The notes: generated by a model from the sequence alone, not told the origin. Shown: positions 45,434-54,753, counted from the first letter of the stretch. The stretch is DNA of 64,000 nt from an uncultured Clostridia bacterium (GCA_947627005.1 CANQUJ010000005.1:59186-123185); one strand, 5' to 3'. Program-made: numbers and translations.

Positions 45434-47064
45434 CACTGGTAGTCCTCCTCGTTTTTGATGGAAGGCAGCACGTTATATACGACGAGCGAAATAAGCGCCA
45501 CCACTACGAACACCATAATACCTACTACCGAGGCGAGATAATACTGCGACTCGGCGCCGGTGGTTATCTTAAACAGCCAGGTGATCAACAGGTCCGTATA
45601 TCCGACCGAGCCCGCCGCGCCCGAAGCCGCCGGGTTTGTCGGCGCGCCGCCGGTCAAAAGATAGATGACGTTGAAGTTGTTCATATTTCCGGTAAAGCTT
45701 GTTAAAAGATAAGGGCCGGTTATAAACAGCATATAGGGCAGGGTGATCTTTGTATACTGCTGCCAGGCGTTCGCGCCGTCGATTCTTGCGGATTCGTATA
45801 AGTCGGCGGGAATGTTCATAAGTATGCCGGTGGTTATAAGCATAAGATAGGGTATGCCTATCCAAACGTTTATCAGAATTACCGAGGCCCTCGCCCACAT
45901 CGGGTCTTCCCAGAAAGGCAGGGGCTGCGATATCCAGCCGAGAGTGTCTTTTAAAGTAAGGTTTATAAGGCCGTTTCTCGCGAACATCTTTGAGACGTAT
46001 AAAAGCGAGATAAACTGCGGAATCGCGACGGTCATAACGAGAATTGTACGCCACATTTTTTTAAGGCGTATCCCCTTTTTGTTGATCATCATCGCTACGA
46101 ACATTCCGAGGAAGTAGTTGGTAAATGTCGCCAAAAAGGCCCAGATAAGGGTCCACGCCAAGATTTCGCCGAACGTTGCGGAATAAGACTGCCCGCCGCC
46201 GGCGCTCTGCCACGAGAGAAGGGTGTTAAAGTTGTCCAGCCCGACCCACGAGAAGAGGTTGTTGGAAAAGCCGTTGTGCGCGCCGTCGTAATTGGTGAAC
46301 GCGACGAGGATCATAAAGACTATCGGCATAACCGTGAAGACCAAAATACCGGTCAGCGGCAGTGCGAGAAGAGTCTTATAGAAGTTTTCGTCGACCATCG
46401 AGTGAAGGTCGTCTTTGTCTGATTTAAGCTTTTTGCCGCTTTTAAGGAACTGCTCGGCAAGCTTGTTTTGCTTTATATTCAGCCGCCAGGTGTATATAAA
46501 CGCGACTATGAAGAATATCGTCAATACGCCGTAGAGCAGAATTTTAAACGAGTTGTCGTTATAGGTGGTGGTATAAGCGTCGAGCACGGCGTCGTAGGAT
46601 TGAGTGGGCCCCTGCTTTCCGAGAGAGGGAAGCATCGAAAGCCAATAGCCCCCCGCGACTATCATATATACGATAAAAACAATCTCGAACAAAAGGAACA
46701 AAAGCCCTCTTAAAACCTGCCCCCTCGCGATATTTCCGAAGCCCATTATCAAAAACGAGGTTTTGGTCTTCCAGTCGCCGTTTTTAAAGGTTCTTCCTAC
46801 GTCTTTAAATTCTTCGGCCACCGCGAGCGCGGCGTTTTTGATCCCGCGGCCGAGATTTTTAAAGAACCGCGCTATCGCGAGCGGAATCGAGCGCAAAAAC
46901 GCGAGGATCTTATAGATGAATTTCTGAAGCTTTGAAAGCCTTAAATAGCCCTTGTCGGTATATTCTTTCAAAATGGCGCCGATCTCGCCGAAAAATTCCT
47001 TCGGGCTTTTGCGCTTTCTTTTCACCGATACTTTCTCGGGGTCGGTGACTTTTTGCCGTTTCAT
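45433..47064 (-). CDS. malF: Sugar ABC transporter permease (MalF-like, extended N terminus)
   Basis: This 543-residue CUT1 permease is longer than most (about 300). The first 240 residues add a basic amphipathic stretch (1-95), two TM segments (about 115-140 and 175-195) and a linker. After these come the standard permease core with 'LLALPLTGILVFTVMPIVFM' and the EAA loop DLYESARIDGANAWQQYTKI followed by TLPYML. The extra part is seen in some Firmicutes MalF proteins. ATG has GGGGTGA upstream. A terminator lies between the binding-protein gene and this one, allowing lower expression of the permeases. Confidence 0.9.
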   Translation of the reverse strand: MKRQKVTDPEKVSVKRKRKSPKEFFGEIGAILKEYTDKGYLRLSKLQKFIYKILAFLRSIPLAIARFFKNLGRGIKNAALAVAEEFKDVGRTFKNGDWKTKTSFLIMGFGNIARGQVLRGLLFLLFEIVFIVYMIVAGGYWLSMLPSLGKQGPTQSYDAVLDAYTTTYNDNSFKILLYGVLTIFFIVAFIYTWRLNIKQNKLAEQFLKSGKKLKSDKDDLHSMVDENFYKTLLALPLTGILVFTVMPIVFMILVAFTNYDGAHNGFSNNLFSWVGLDNFNTLLSWQSAGGGQSYSATFGEILAWTLIWAFLATFTNYFLGMFVAMMINKKGIRLKKMWRTILVMTVAIPQFISLLYVSKMFARNGLINLTLKDTLGWISQPLPFWEDPMWARASVILINVWIGIPYLMLITTGILMNIPADLYESARIDGANAWQQYTKITLPYMLFITGPYLLTSFTGNMNNFNVIYLLTGGAPTNPAASGAAGSVGYTDLLITWLFKITTGAESQYYLASVVGIMVFVVVALISLVVYNVLPSIKNEEDYQ

Positions 47065-47090
47065 TGAATCACCCCTTGGGTTAAGTTTTT

Positions 47091-47131
47091 TAAAAAACAG
47101 CCGGGGCCGTTTTGCAGACCCCGACTGATAA
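47091..47131 (-). terminator. Terminator/attenuating hairpin between binding protein and malF
   Basis: Minus-strand stem AGTCGGGG/CCCCGGCT (one G-U pair) followed by GTTTTTTA. It probably terminates much of the transcript after the binding-protein gene. Confidence 0.82.
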
Positions 47132-47184
47132 GCAATTATTTGTCAGGCCAATGCCAAAGCTGTATTATATTGCTTTGGTCAACC

Positions 47185-48720
47185 TCATTCGGCGGGAACG
47201 AGGCTTACTTCGCCCGTTGCCGCGTTAAGCTGGATATAATATGTTCCGGCGGTCTCAACGACAAAGTTGTCCGCGGGATAAGCGACATCCCAGCTCTTGC
47301 CCTGGCGGCACTTGAACTCAACGCCGGCGTCCATAGTGTAGGCCTCGTCGGAAGTCCATACGTCGCCGTCGGCGGTCATGGGAAGGTCAAGAGTCCACCC
47401 GTCGCCGTTGATCGAGCCGATAACGGTGAAGGCGTTCTTAACGTCGTCGGACATTGTGAATACGGCCTGGATGCTCTCTTCGTACTTGGCAAGAGCGGCC
47501 TTAAGGGCTTCGTCCGAACCGTCGGAAGCCTTGACGTCTGTGGTGATTACCTTGGCGATATCCCACCAAGAACCGTGAATGTTGGGCTGCGGAACGGCAT
47601 AGTTGCCCTGCTCGTTCAATGCCGCAAGAGTAGGATCCGCGGCGACGGCGGGATCGGCGAGGGCTTCGTTGTTAGAGGGGCCCCAACCGAAGCTGTCGAA
47701 TCTGGCGAGCTGGCAATCCTTGCCGGTAAGATATTGAGCAAGCCTTGCGAGAGCGGCGCCCCTGACGGCGTCGGTCTGCGGCTTAACGCCCATAAGTTTG
47801 CAGCCGCTGTAAGAGCCGATGTGGTAGCTCTGGCCGTCTACTTCAAACGAAGGAAGGTCGGCAACTCCCATATTGTCTCCGAGCTGATCCTTGATGGTGG
47901 AATAGTTCCAAGTACCGGTTATGACAACGGCCGAGCCGCTGGCAAAGTCGGCGGTAGAGGCGCTTACATAGCTCTTGGAAGAGACGATCTTATAAAGCCC
48001 CTTGGCGGCGATAAGGCCCTTGTCCGAGTTGAAGTCGTCGTCGATAGAGATAAAGTTTCCGTCGGCGTCGGTGACCCAGTCGGAGTGGCAGCCGGTTCCG
48101 AAGAAGAATCCGGCGTTATACCAAGCGTTCTCAAGCTCATAAGAAATGTTCTTTCCGGCGGCCTCGCAGTCGGCTATAATAGCCTCGAGGCTGTCGATAT
48201 CCGACTCCGGAACAACGCTCTTGTCGTAGTACATGAAGTAGCCGTTGTCGGCGGTAAGCGGATAAGCGTAAAGGTCGGTTCCGGCCTGCGCCGCAAGGAT
48301 AGAAGCGGCGTTGTTGTTGCTCTTTACAAACTCAACTGCGGAAGCGCCGAGCTTTGAAAGAGCGCCGGCCTGGATAAGACGGCTGAGCTGGTCCTGCGCG
48401 AAGAAGTAAAGGTCTCCTCCGGCCTGAACGTCGGTGATCATGTTGGTCGCGGCGTCGGCTTCGGAAACGGGCTCTACGGTCGCGTTTACGGTGATGCCGT
48501 ATTCGTTCGAGCTGTTAAAGTCGTCTACTTGCTTTTTGGTGAGGTCTACTGCGGCCTCGGGCGCCCAGATAACTACGTCGTAGGTCCCGGCGAGCTCGTT
48601 GCCTACGGCCTCGCCGCCGCCCTCGCCTTCAGAACCCCCCCCCGTTTCTGCGGGTGCTCCGCAGGCAACGAAGGTCAGCGCCATGGCGAGCGCCAATATA
48701 AGTGCCAATAATTTTTTCAT
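47185..48720 (-). CDS. Maltodextrin-type solute-binding lipoprotein with C-terminal starch-binding-like domain
   Basis: This 511-residue protein has a lipoprotein signal (LALAMALTFVAC, Cys20). The body (about 45-415) is a type I CUT1 sugar-binding protein with YDVVIWAPEAAVDLTKKQV, LYAYPLTADNGYFMYYDKSV and WGPSNNEAL. The last 75 residues form a separate small domain, GSINGDGWTLDLPMTADGD to GEVSLVPAE. Its design (aromatic 'DNFVV.TAGTYYIQLN..TGEV') resembles SusE/SusF-type starch-binding modules. The extra domain may hold glucan chains near the importer. GGAGGTAAAATC precedes the ATG. Confidence 0.9.
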   Translation of the reverse strand: MKKLLALILALAMALTFVACGAPAETGGGSEGEGGGEAVGNELAGTYDVVIWAPEAAVDLTKKQVDDFNSSNEYGITVNATVEPVSEADAATNMITDVQAGGDLYFFAQDQLSRLIQAGALSKLGASAVEFVKSNNNAASILAAQAGTDLYAYPLTADNGYFMYYDKSVVPESDIDSLEAIIADCEAAGKNISYELENAWYNAGFFFGTGCHSDWVTDADGNFISIDDDFNSDKGLIAAKGLYKIVSSKSYVSASTADFASGSAVVITGTWNYSTIKDQLGDNMGVADLPSFEVDGQSYHIGSYSGCKLMGVKPQTDAVRGAALARLAQYLTGKDCQLARFDSFGWGPSNNEALADPAVAADPTLAALNEQGNYAVPQPNIHGSWWDIAKVITTDVKASDGSDEALKAALAKYEESIQAVFTMSDDVKNAFTVIGSINGDGWTLDLPMTADGDVWTSDEAYTMDAGVEFKCRQGKSWDVAYPADNFVVETAGTYYIQLNAATGEVSLVPAE

Positions 48721-48791
48721 GATTTTACCTCCATAATTTTAGGCTGAAGACGGTAAAAGCGCATTGCGCACCTAAATCCGTCATCTTTTAC

Positions 48792-48820
48792 ATTATATCA
48801 CAGTTTTTAACCGGTTTCAA
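48792..48820 (-). promoter_or_regulatory. Promoter of the alpha-glucan operon with LacI-type operator
   Basis: Minus strand -35 TTGAAA (48820-48815), 17-base spacer, -10 TATAAT (48797-48792). The spacer starts with the palindrome AACCGGTT (48809-48816), with GAAA on one side, like the operators of LacI-family sugar repressors. No LacI gene lies in the window. Confidence 0.68.
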
Positions 48821-48924
48821 TAATTTCGCGTTCAAAATCGGGTGTTCGTTTTAAATGAATTTTCGCGAATTTTTTGTGCGTTTTGCTCAATAGCGCTTCA
48901 AAGTCTTAAATAATCGAAGCGAAA

Positions 48925-48957
48925 ATTTAAATAACCGCCGACTGTTAAATCGGCGGT
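48925..48957 (-). terminator. Terminator after the GH53 gene
   Basis: Minus-strand stem ACCGCCGA/TCGGCGGT, then TATTTAAATTTT. T-run is interrupted, so strength is uncertain. Confidence 0.65.
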
Positions 48958-48985
48958 ATTTCTTGATTTTAAAGACATTCGGGGG

Positions 48986-51004
<2,019 letters not shown>

Positions 51005-51018
51005 TTAAAATCCCCCTT

Positions 51019-51507
51019 TTAATCGAGTTTTGTTATATTTTCCGCGACGTATTCCGCCGCGCCGTCTTCAAGATGGGCCGAATTTGCGCCCAAGAATAGA
51101 TAGCAGTCTTCCTCCGGATAGCGGATAAATTCGGTCGCCGAGCCGGAAGAGCTTTTCGCGTCGTATATCTTCACCCCGCCGGAAGGGTCGAGCAAAAGCT
51201 CATCGTATTCCGAAATCAAGGATTCGGGGAGAATGAAAATATCGCCGTTTTCGATGTAGTCGACGTTAAACATAACGTATTCAAAGCTTCGCGCTTTTAT
51301 CATCTTTATCCCCTCGGGGCGGTCTTCTTCAAGCTTCGCCGAAAGCTCCGCCTCGCTTATTTCGGGGACGTAGCAATAGACCGAGACCTTTTTTTCGGGA
51401 GAGGTATCCGTCGCGAAGGTGAATATCCAGCTCCAGAATATCGCCGAGAGAAGCGCCCAAAGGACGAAGGTGTGAAGCTGCGAAAAAACATTCTTGATAA
51501 ATCTCAT
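51019..51507 (-). CDS. Single-TM protein of unknown function
   Basis: This 162-residue protein has one N-terminal TM (about 12-32), then an extracytoplasmic domain containing DTSPEKKVSVYCYVPEISEA and a C-terminal acidic region. I see no known catalytic motif. It overlaps its upstream neighbour by four bases (ATGA) and is followed by the galactanase gene after 14 bases. The three may form one operon, but no functional link can be argued from sequence alone. Confidence 0.6.
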   Translation of the reverse strand: MRFIKNVFSQLHTFVLWALLSAIFWSWIFTFATDTSPEKKVSVYCYVPEISEAELSAKLEEDRPEGIKMIKARSFEYVMFNVDYIENGDIFILPESLISEYDELLLDPSGGVKIYDAKSSSGSATEFIRYPEEDCYLFLGANSAHLEDGAAEYVAENITKLD

Positions 51508-51983
51508 AGCCGCTCCTCGTATGCCGCAACGTAGCCGTGAGAGATGTAAATCGCGGTCGGCTCGGCCTTTTTAAACTTTTTTACCCGGCTCTCGGATATC
51601 CAGAAGCGCTTCGTTCCGTCGGGGGTTACGACTTCTACCCCGCGGACGGCGACGCTTTTTTTGATCTTAAGCCTCTCGCCGTTTAAGGATATCTTCCCCT
51701 CGACCCTTTCTCTCTCGCCGTCGATGAGCGTTTTGGCGTGGCCGGATTCTTTCCTCGCCCCGCCGATTATGAATATCGCGCAATAGATTATCACCCAGCC
51801 GGAGAGCGAGCTTATTATTATCGCGGCGACTTCGTTTCGCTCGGCGGTCAGGGTGGTTGCGGTCGCGGCGGAAATTATGCACGCAGCCAGCGCCGCAAGC
51901 CCGAAAACCCCGAGCGCCGCCGTCCATATCGCGATTTTTCTGTGAAGGCGCAAAACGTCGCCCTCGGTATAAAGCTCGGTCAT
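51504..51983 (-). CDS. Two-TM membrane protein of unknown function
   Basis: This 159-residue protein has two TM segments (about 18-42 and 52-75), then a soluble part of about 80 residues. The soluble part contains the beta-rich stretch KISLNGERLKIKKSVAVRGV and ends with 'AIYISHGYVAAYEERL'. ATG 51983 is chosen from a GGCGAGG site and because the upstream in-frame extension crosses non-coding DNA and the precursor terminator. It overlaps the next gene by four bases. Family not recognised. Confidence 0.58.
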   Translation of the reverse strand: MTELYTEGDVLRLHRKIAIWTAALGVFGLAALAACIISAATATTLTAERNEVAAIIISSLSGWVIIYCAIFIIGGARKESGHAKTLIDGERERVEGKISLNGERLKIKKSVAVRGVEVVTPDGTKRFWISESRVKKFKKAEPTAIYISHGYVAAYEERL

Positions 51984-52074
51984 CGGCCTCGCCGCCTTTC
52001 GATGTTTTATAATTCGATTATAGCGCATTTTTCCCGCTTTTACAAGGGCTTTTAAGAATTTCGGGCATAAAAAA

Positions 52075-52098
52075 GCCCCCTCGGAGCAGAGGGGGCGA
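52075..52098 (-). terminator. Terminator of the Cys-peptide array
   Basis: Minus strand GCCCCC-(10-base loop)-GGGGGC followed by TTTTTTAT, nine bases after the stop of the last small peptide gene. Confidence 0.9.
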
Positions 52099-52107
52099 AA
52101 ATTCGCT

Positions 52108-52359
52108 CTACGGCAGGTCGCAATAATGTTTGCTGCCGGCGGCGATAAAATGAATACAGCCCTTGCAGCAACTTTCGGAGCTAAGAAATTTTCTCTGATA
52201 GCTTTCGCAATATCCGTTCTCGTCGACCTTTTTATTGTTGGAGTCGGGTATAGGTACAATATCGTCCGGGCGCTCCGAGCCGGAATTAGCTCCGGGTACG
52301 GGAGAACTAAATACTCCCCCGCCGACTTTTTCGAGGTCCTTGTCGTTTATCTCCGCAAT
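52108..52359 (-). CDS. GG-leader Cys-rich peptide, last of array, with apparent ATT start
   Basis: The 83-residue frame aligns with the neighbouring peptides from its first codon: (M)AEINDKDLEKVGGG, with GG at 14-15, then a core with C51-x13-C65-x2-C68-x11-C80 plus Cys64. The codon at the start position is ATT (52359-52357), not ATG. An AGGTGAG sequence lies three bases upstream and overlaps the stop of the previous gene. Translation could begin at ATT by coupling, or the start may have been lost by mutation. Likely a secreted or modified peptide precursor. Confidence 0.6.
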   Translation of the reverse strand: MAEINDKDLEKVGGGVFSSPVPGANSGSERPDDIVPIPDSNNKKVDENGYCESYQRKFLSSESCCKGCIHFIAAGSKHYCDLP

Positions 52360-52363
52360 AATC

Positions 52364-52597
52364 TCACCTGTGAGTTTTAAAATAAATCGCTCCGGCGGGG
52401 TTTAAACAGCCCGGCGTGTGGCCGTCGTCGGTTATGCCCCAATAGGAGCAAAGGGTGCAGAGGTCTTTGTCGGGGCGTTCGCCGGTATAAGATGAAAACG
52501 CCGAACACTCGGTAACGTTGCCCTCGATGCAGGGCGCCCTAAAGGTCGCTGCTCCGCCGCTCGCCTGTTCTAAATCTTTGTCTCTGATTTCGGTCAT
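52364..52597 (-). CDS. GG-leader Cys-rich precursor peptide
   Basis: This 77-residue peptide begins MTEIRDKDLEQASGG, a short double-glycine leader, followed by a core with C31-x15-C47-x2-C50-x13-C64 and an extra Cys23. Such leaders are typically cut after GG by C39-peptidase ABC exporters, and the Cys core may be disulfide-bonded, metal-bound or enzymatically modified. GGGGGAGC precedes the ATG. It is separated from the next upstream peptide gene by 196 bases holding a 23-base inverted repeat. Confidence 0.82.
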   Translation of the reverse strand: MTEIRDKDLEQASGGAATFRAPCIEGNVTECSAFSSYTGERPDKDLCTLCSYWGITDDGHTPGCLNPAGAIYFKTHR

Positions 52598-52632
52598 GAT
52601 GCTCCCCCTTAAAATAGTTAATGATGTTCACA

Positions 52633-52766
52633 GTGCGGAAAATGTCGAAAATCCACGAAACTTTAATTTTAAAATCGGGTAATAGTCTGATTTTAACACA
52701 TTAAATCATAAAAGTATTTTAGCTTTTCAAAACTCTGCTTTTATGGATTTTCGACATTTTCCGCAC
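52633..52766. repeat. 23-base perfect inverted repeat between peptide genes
   Basis: Arms 52633-52655 and 52744-52766 are exact reverse complements (core GGAAAATGTCGAAAATCC), separated by 88 AT-rich bases. A second short pair, AATCGGGT (52673) and ACCCGATT (52771), interleaves with it rather than nesting. No frame lies inside. It may be a small mobile element, a transcript-processing hairpin or a regulatory site. Confidence 0.85.
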
Positions 52767-52793
52767 TTTTAACCCGATTAACTTTCGTTCGCC

Positions 52794-52982
52794 CTATTTA
52801 TAGGCGCACTTTTCGTTTTCGCGGTCGTAATATTTGCAGGTTATGCAGTCGCCGCCGATAAGCCCCGGGACGTTTGAAAAATAGTTGGTGCATTTTTCCT
52901 CGGGGTCGTATGCCGGCTTTTCAAAGGGCGCGACCCTTCCGCCGGCGGCCTGCTCCAAGTCCTTGTCGTTGATCTGTTTCAC
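52794..52982 (-). CDS. GG-leader Cys-rich precursor peptide
   Basis: This 62-residue peptide starts at GTG 52982 (read as Met) with MKQINDKDLEQAAGG, GG at 14-15. Its core has C31-x14-C46-x2-C49-x9-C59, with aromatic residues after the CxxC (CITCKYYDR). GTG is preferred because GGGGAG lies eight bases before it and the leader aligns exactly with its sisters. It is the shortest member and nearly the minimum of the shared plan. Confidence 0.82.
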   Translation of the reverse strand: MKQINDKDLEQAAGGRVAPFEKPAYDPEEKCTNYFSNVPGLIGGDCITCKYYDRENEKCAYK

Positions 52983-53014
52983 AAAAATCTCCCCTTTTCT
53001 CGTCGAGGCGCTCT

Positions 53015-53257
53015 TTAAAGTCCGATCTTGCAGAACAGAACCGCTGCGCGATCCCTCGCGACGGTCATATGCTCGCAATAAAGGCAGCCGGTGTGAAAAT
53101 TCGACGAGCCGTTGCTTAAATAGCCCGGGCAGTTTTTGCCGTCGAAAGCTTCGTGGCGGGAATAACCCTCTTGCGCGGCGAGCACTTCATACGATTCCTC
53201 CGAGAAGTTGTATCCGCCGGTCGCCATTTCCAAATCCTTTTCGTTGATTTCGCTCAT
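53015..53257 (-). CDS. GG-leader Cys-rich precursor peptide
   Basis: This 80-residue peptide begins MSEINEKDLEMATGG, GG at 14-15, and has C43-x14-C58-x2-C61-x14-C76. The region between leader and first Cys is longer and acidic. ATG 53257 overlaps the stop of the upstream peptide gene by four bases, and AGGAGG lies within that gene's end. Translation of the two is thus coupled. Confidence 0.82.
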   Translation of the reverse strand: MSEINEKDLEMATGGYNFSEESYEVLAAQEGYSRHEAFDGKNCPGYLSNGSSNFHTGCLYCEHMTVARDRAAVLFCKIGL

Positions 53258-53487
53258 CTTATCCTCCTTCCCGAGGCTATCTCGGGGTTGTGGCAGCCGA
53301 CTCCGGCCTGATACCATTCGCAGGCGCCGCAGGTATAATCCTTCGGCAAAACCGCGTTCGGTTCGTCGGTGATAAGCTGGCTGCCGGGTGTGTAGTTGTC
53401 GCAAAAAGCGGCGTCGGGCTCTCTCCAGATATAAGTGTCGACCCCTCCCGCGGCCTTTTCCAAATCTTTTTCGTCGATCTCTTTCAT
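53254..53487 (-). CDS. GG-leader Cys-rich precursor peptide
   Basis: This 77-residue peptide begins MKEIDEKDLEKAAGG, GG at 14-15, and has C29-x23-C53-x2-C56-x8-C65, then a basic tail. An AGGAGA site precedes the ATG. It starts 21 bases after the stop of a free-standing Nif11-type leader domain, so it may be coupled to it. Confidence 0.82.
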   Translation of the reverse strand: MKEIDEKDLEKAAGGVDTYIWREPDAAFCDNYTPGSQLITDEPNAVLPKDYTCGACEWYQAGVGCHNPEIASGRRIR

Positions 53488-53508
53488 AGCTGTTCTCCTG
53501 TTATTTCT

Positions 53509-53655
53509 TCATATCTCTCCGCTTCTGTGCATCATCGCGTAGTATTCTATCGCGTTCTCGGCGGTAAAGTCGGTCATGCCGTTCTCATGAGCCAATTTCA
53601 AAAGCTCTTCGGGGGATTGCGCTTCTCTTGCCTTTGCCAAAATTTCTTCGTTCAT
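53509..53655 (-). CDS. Free-standing Nif11-type leader domain, 48 residues, no core
   Basis: The frame encodes MNEEILAKAREAQSPEELLK followed by LAHENGMTDFTAENAIEYY and ends MMHRSGEI with TGA. It matches residues 1-46 of the two longer Nif11-leader peptides upstream, but stops before any GG or Cys core. AAAGGAGA precedes the ATG. Either a precursor truncated by mutation or a separately made leader/decoy domain; nothing in the sequence decides. Confidence 0.72.
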   Translation of the reverse strand: MNEEILAKAREAQSPEELLKLAHENGMTDFTAENAIEYYAMMHRSGEI

Positions 53656-53693
53656 GATAAGTCTCCTTTAGCGGTCGTGCCTTTATGTCGGAA

Positions 53694-54059
53694 TTATATA
53701 ACCATTATCTTCCAGTCTTTTTCTTTGTTGCAGTTTGTGCATTTATAGCTCAAATAAAGGGTGTTGCTGCCGAATATATCAAAGTCGTATAGCTGCATGG
53801 GAACGTTGCAGCGCCAGCAGATCGGCGGGTCGGGCTTTTTCGGCGGAGGGCTGGACATTACTCCGCACCCGCCGGCGGAGACGTCTAATTCTTCGTCCGA
53901 AAGCTCGCCGCTCTTGAGCTCGGTTTTTTGATTCATAAGGTCGAAATACGCCTTTGCTTTTTCTTCGGTAAAGCCGCCCAAGCCGTTCTCGCGGGCTATA
54001 TCTAAAAGCTCCTCGGGCGATTTTGCTTCCTTGACTTTTTTAAGTATTTCTTCGTTCAT
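53694..54059 (-). CDS. Nif11-leader precursor with paired CxxC core
   Basis: This 121-residue protein has a Nif11-type leader (MNEEILKKVKEAKSPEELLD to about residue 58). It ends in DEELDVSAGG with GG at 63-64, then a Pro-rich stretch and two CxxC pairs (C81/C84, C107/C110) as in a small zinc ribbon. Nif11 leaders belong to RiPP precursors (N11P families); here the core differs from its neighbours in Cys spacing. ATG 54059 follows GGGAGG. It probably is exported after cleavage at GG, or acts as a metal-binding protein. Confidence 0.8.
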   Translation of the reverse strand: MNEEILKKVKEAKSPEELLDIARENGLGGFTEEKAKAYFDLMNQKTELKSGELSDEELDVSAGGCGVMSSPPPKKPDPPICWRCNVPMQLYDFDIFGSNTLYLSYKCTNCNKEKDWKIMVI

Positions 54060-54081
54060 AGTTAATTTCCTCCCGGTATAC

Positions 54082-54573
54082 TCAATAATAGGGGTGAGTG
54101 CAGATCCATACGCCGTCCGTATATTTGCACCAATAGCATGAGCCGCAGGCGCCGACGGCCTCAAAGTCGGCGGTTACGCCGAACGCATTTGAAAACTCGT
54201 CTACGTTGCGGCGGTTGCAGCTGCAAGTCTTTTTAGCGCCCGCCCAGCCGTTTCCGGGGTGTCCCCAGTTTGACGGTACTTCTTGACAGGTCTTGCATTT
54301 CCAGTTTGTGAACACCCAAGCGCCGTTAATGCGTTCGGACCAGCCATGACTGCATAGATTTCCGCGTGTAACGACCAGATGTCCGCCCTTATCGCAGCCG
54401 CCGACAGCATGCTCGACCTCGTCGTCGGCAAGCTCGCCGGACTTGTGCATTACCTCGAAATAGCCCTTGGCGTTTTCTTCGGTGAAGTCTTCTACGCCGT
54501 TCTCGTGGGCTAATTCCAAAAGCTCCTCCGGCGATTTCGCCGCTCTCGCTTTTTTAAGTAATTCTTGGTTCAT
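54082..54573 (-). CDS. Nif11-leader precursor with long Cys-rich core
   Basis: This 163-residue protein has a Nif11 leader (MNQELLKKARAAKSPEELLE onward) ending DDEVEHAVGG with GG at 58-59. It is followed by about 104 residues rich in Cys, Gly, Trp and Asn. Cys pairs lie at C93/C96 and C117/C119, and the end reads C143-x2-C146-x2-C149-x8-C158. The final module aligns with the pseudogene upstream. RBS AAGGAGG. First intact gene of the array on the minus strand. Confidence 0.82.
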   Translation of the reverse strand: MNQELLKKARAAKSPEELLELAHENGVEDFTEENAKGYFEVMHKSGELADDEVEHAVGGCDKGGHLVVTRGNLCSHGWSERINGAWVFTNWKCKTCQEVPSNWGHPGNGWAGAKKTCSCNRRNVDEFSNAFGVTADFEAVGACGSCYWCKYTDGVWICTHPYY

Positions 54574-54593
54574 AATAGTTTCCTCCTTAAATA

Positions 54594-54753
54594 TCATGCG
54601 TTGTGCGCGGCGTTATTGCAATGCCACATCCCGCCTTCATATGAGCAGTAGTATCAGTTGTCGCAGGTGTGGGTGTGATATACCATAGACACATATCCGC
54701 CCGTTTCTCCCTTGCCTTTGTTGCAGGGAAGAAGCGACATTTCCATGAGATAG
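54594..54753 (-). pseudogene. Broken Cys-rich precursor: leader lost and in-frame TGA
   Basis: The minus-strand frame carries a core related to the next gene. It has a C-x2-X-x2-C-x8-C ending (TCDN-stop-YYCSYEGGMWHC), where X is TGA at 54656-54654 in place of the Cys codon found in the neighbour (ACGSCYWCKYTDGVWIC). The leader is missing: the frame runs into the truncated 5'-nucleotidase at about 54753. So it is a remnant, unless TGA is read as selenocysteine, for which no SECIS-like hairpin was seen. Confidence 0.72.

Noticed and set aside
47140..48357. Plus-strand 405-codon open frame across the binding-protein gene
   Set aside because: It is antisense to a solute-binding protein with signal peptide, RBS and family motifs; the frame is open because of GC-rich codon bias.
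52126..52380. Plus-strand frame of 84 codons at the array end
   Set aside because: Antisense to the last Cys-rich peptide, whose leader matches its sisters; no RBS.
54654..54656. Selenocysteine reading of the in-frame TGA
   Set aside because: The gene is also missing its leader, and no hairpin of SECIS type could be drawn just after the TGA; a nonsense mutation is simpler.
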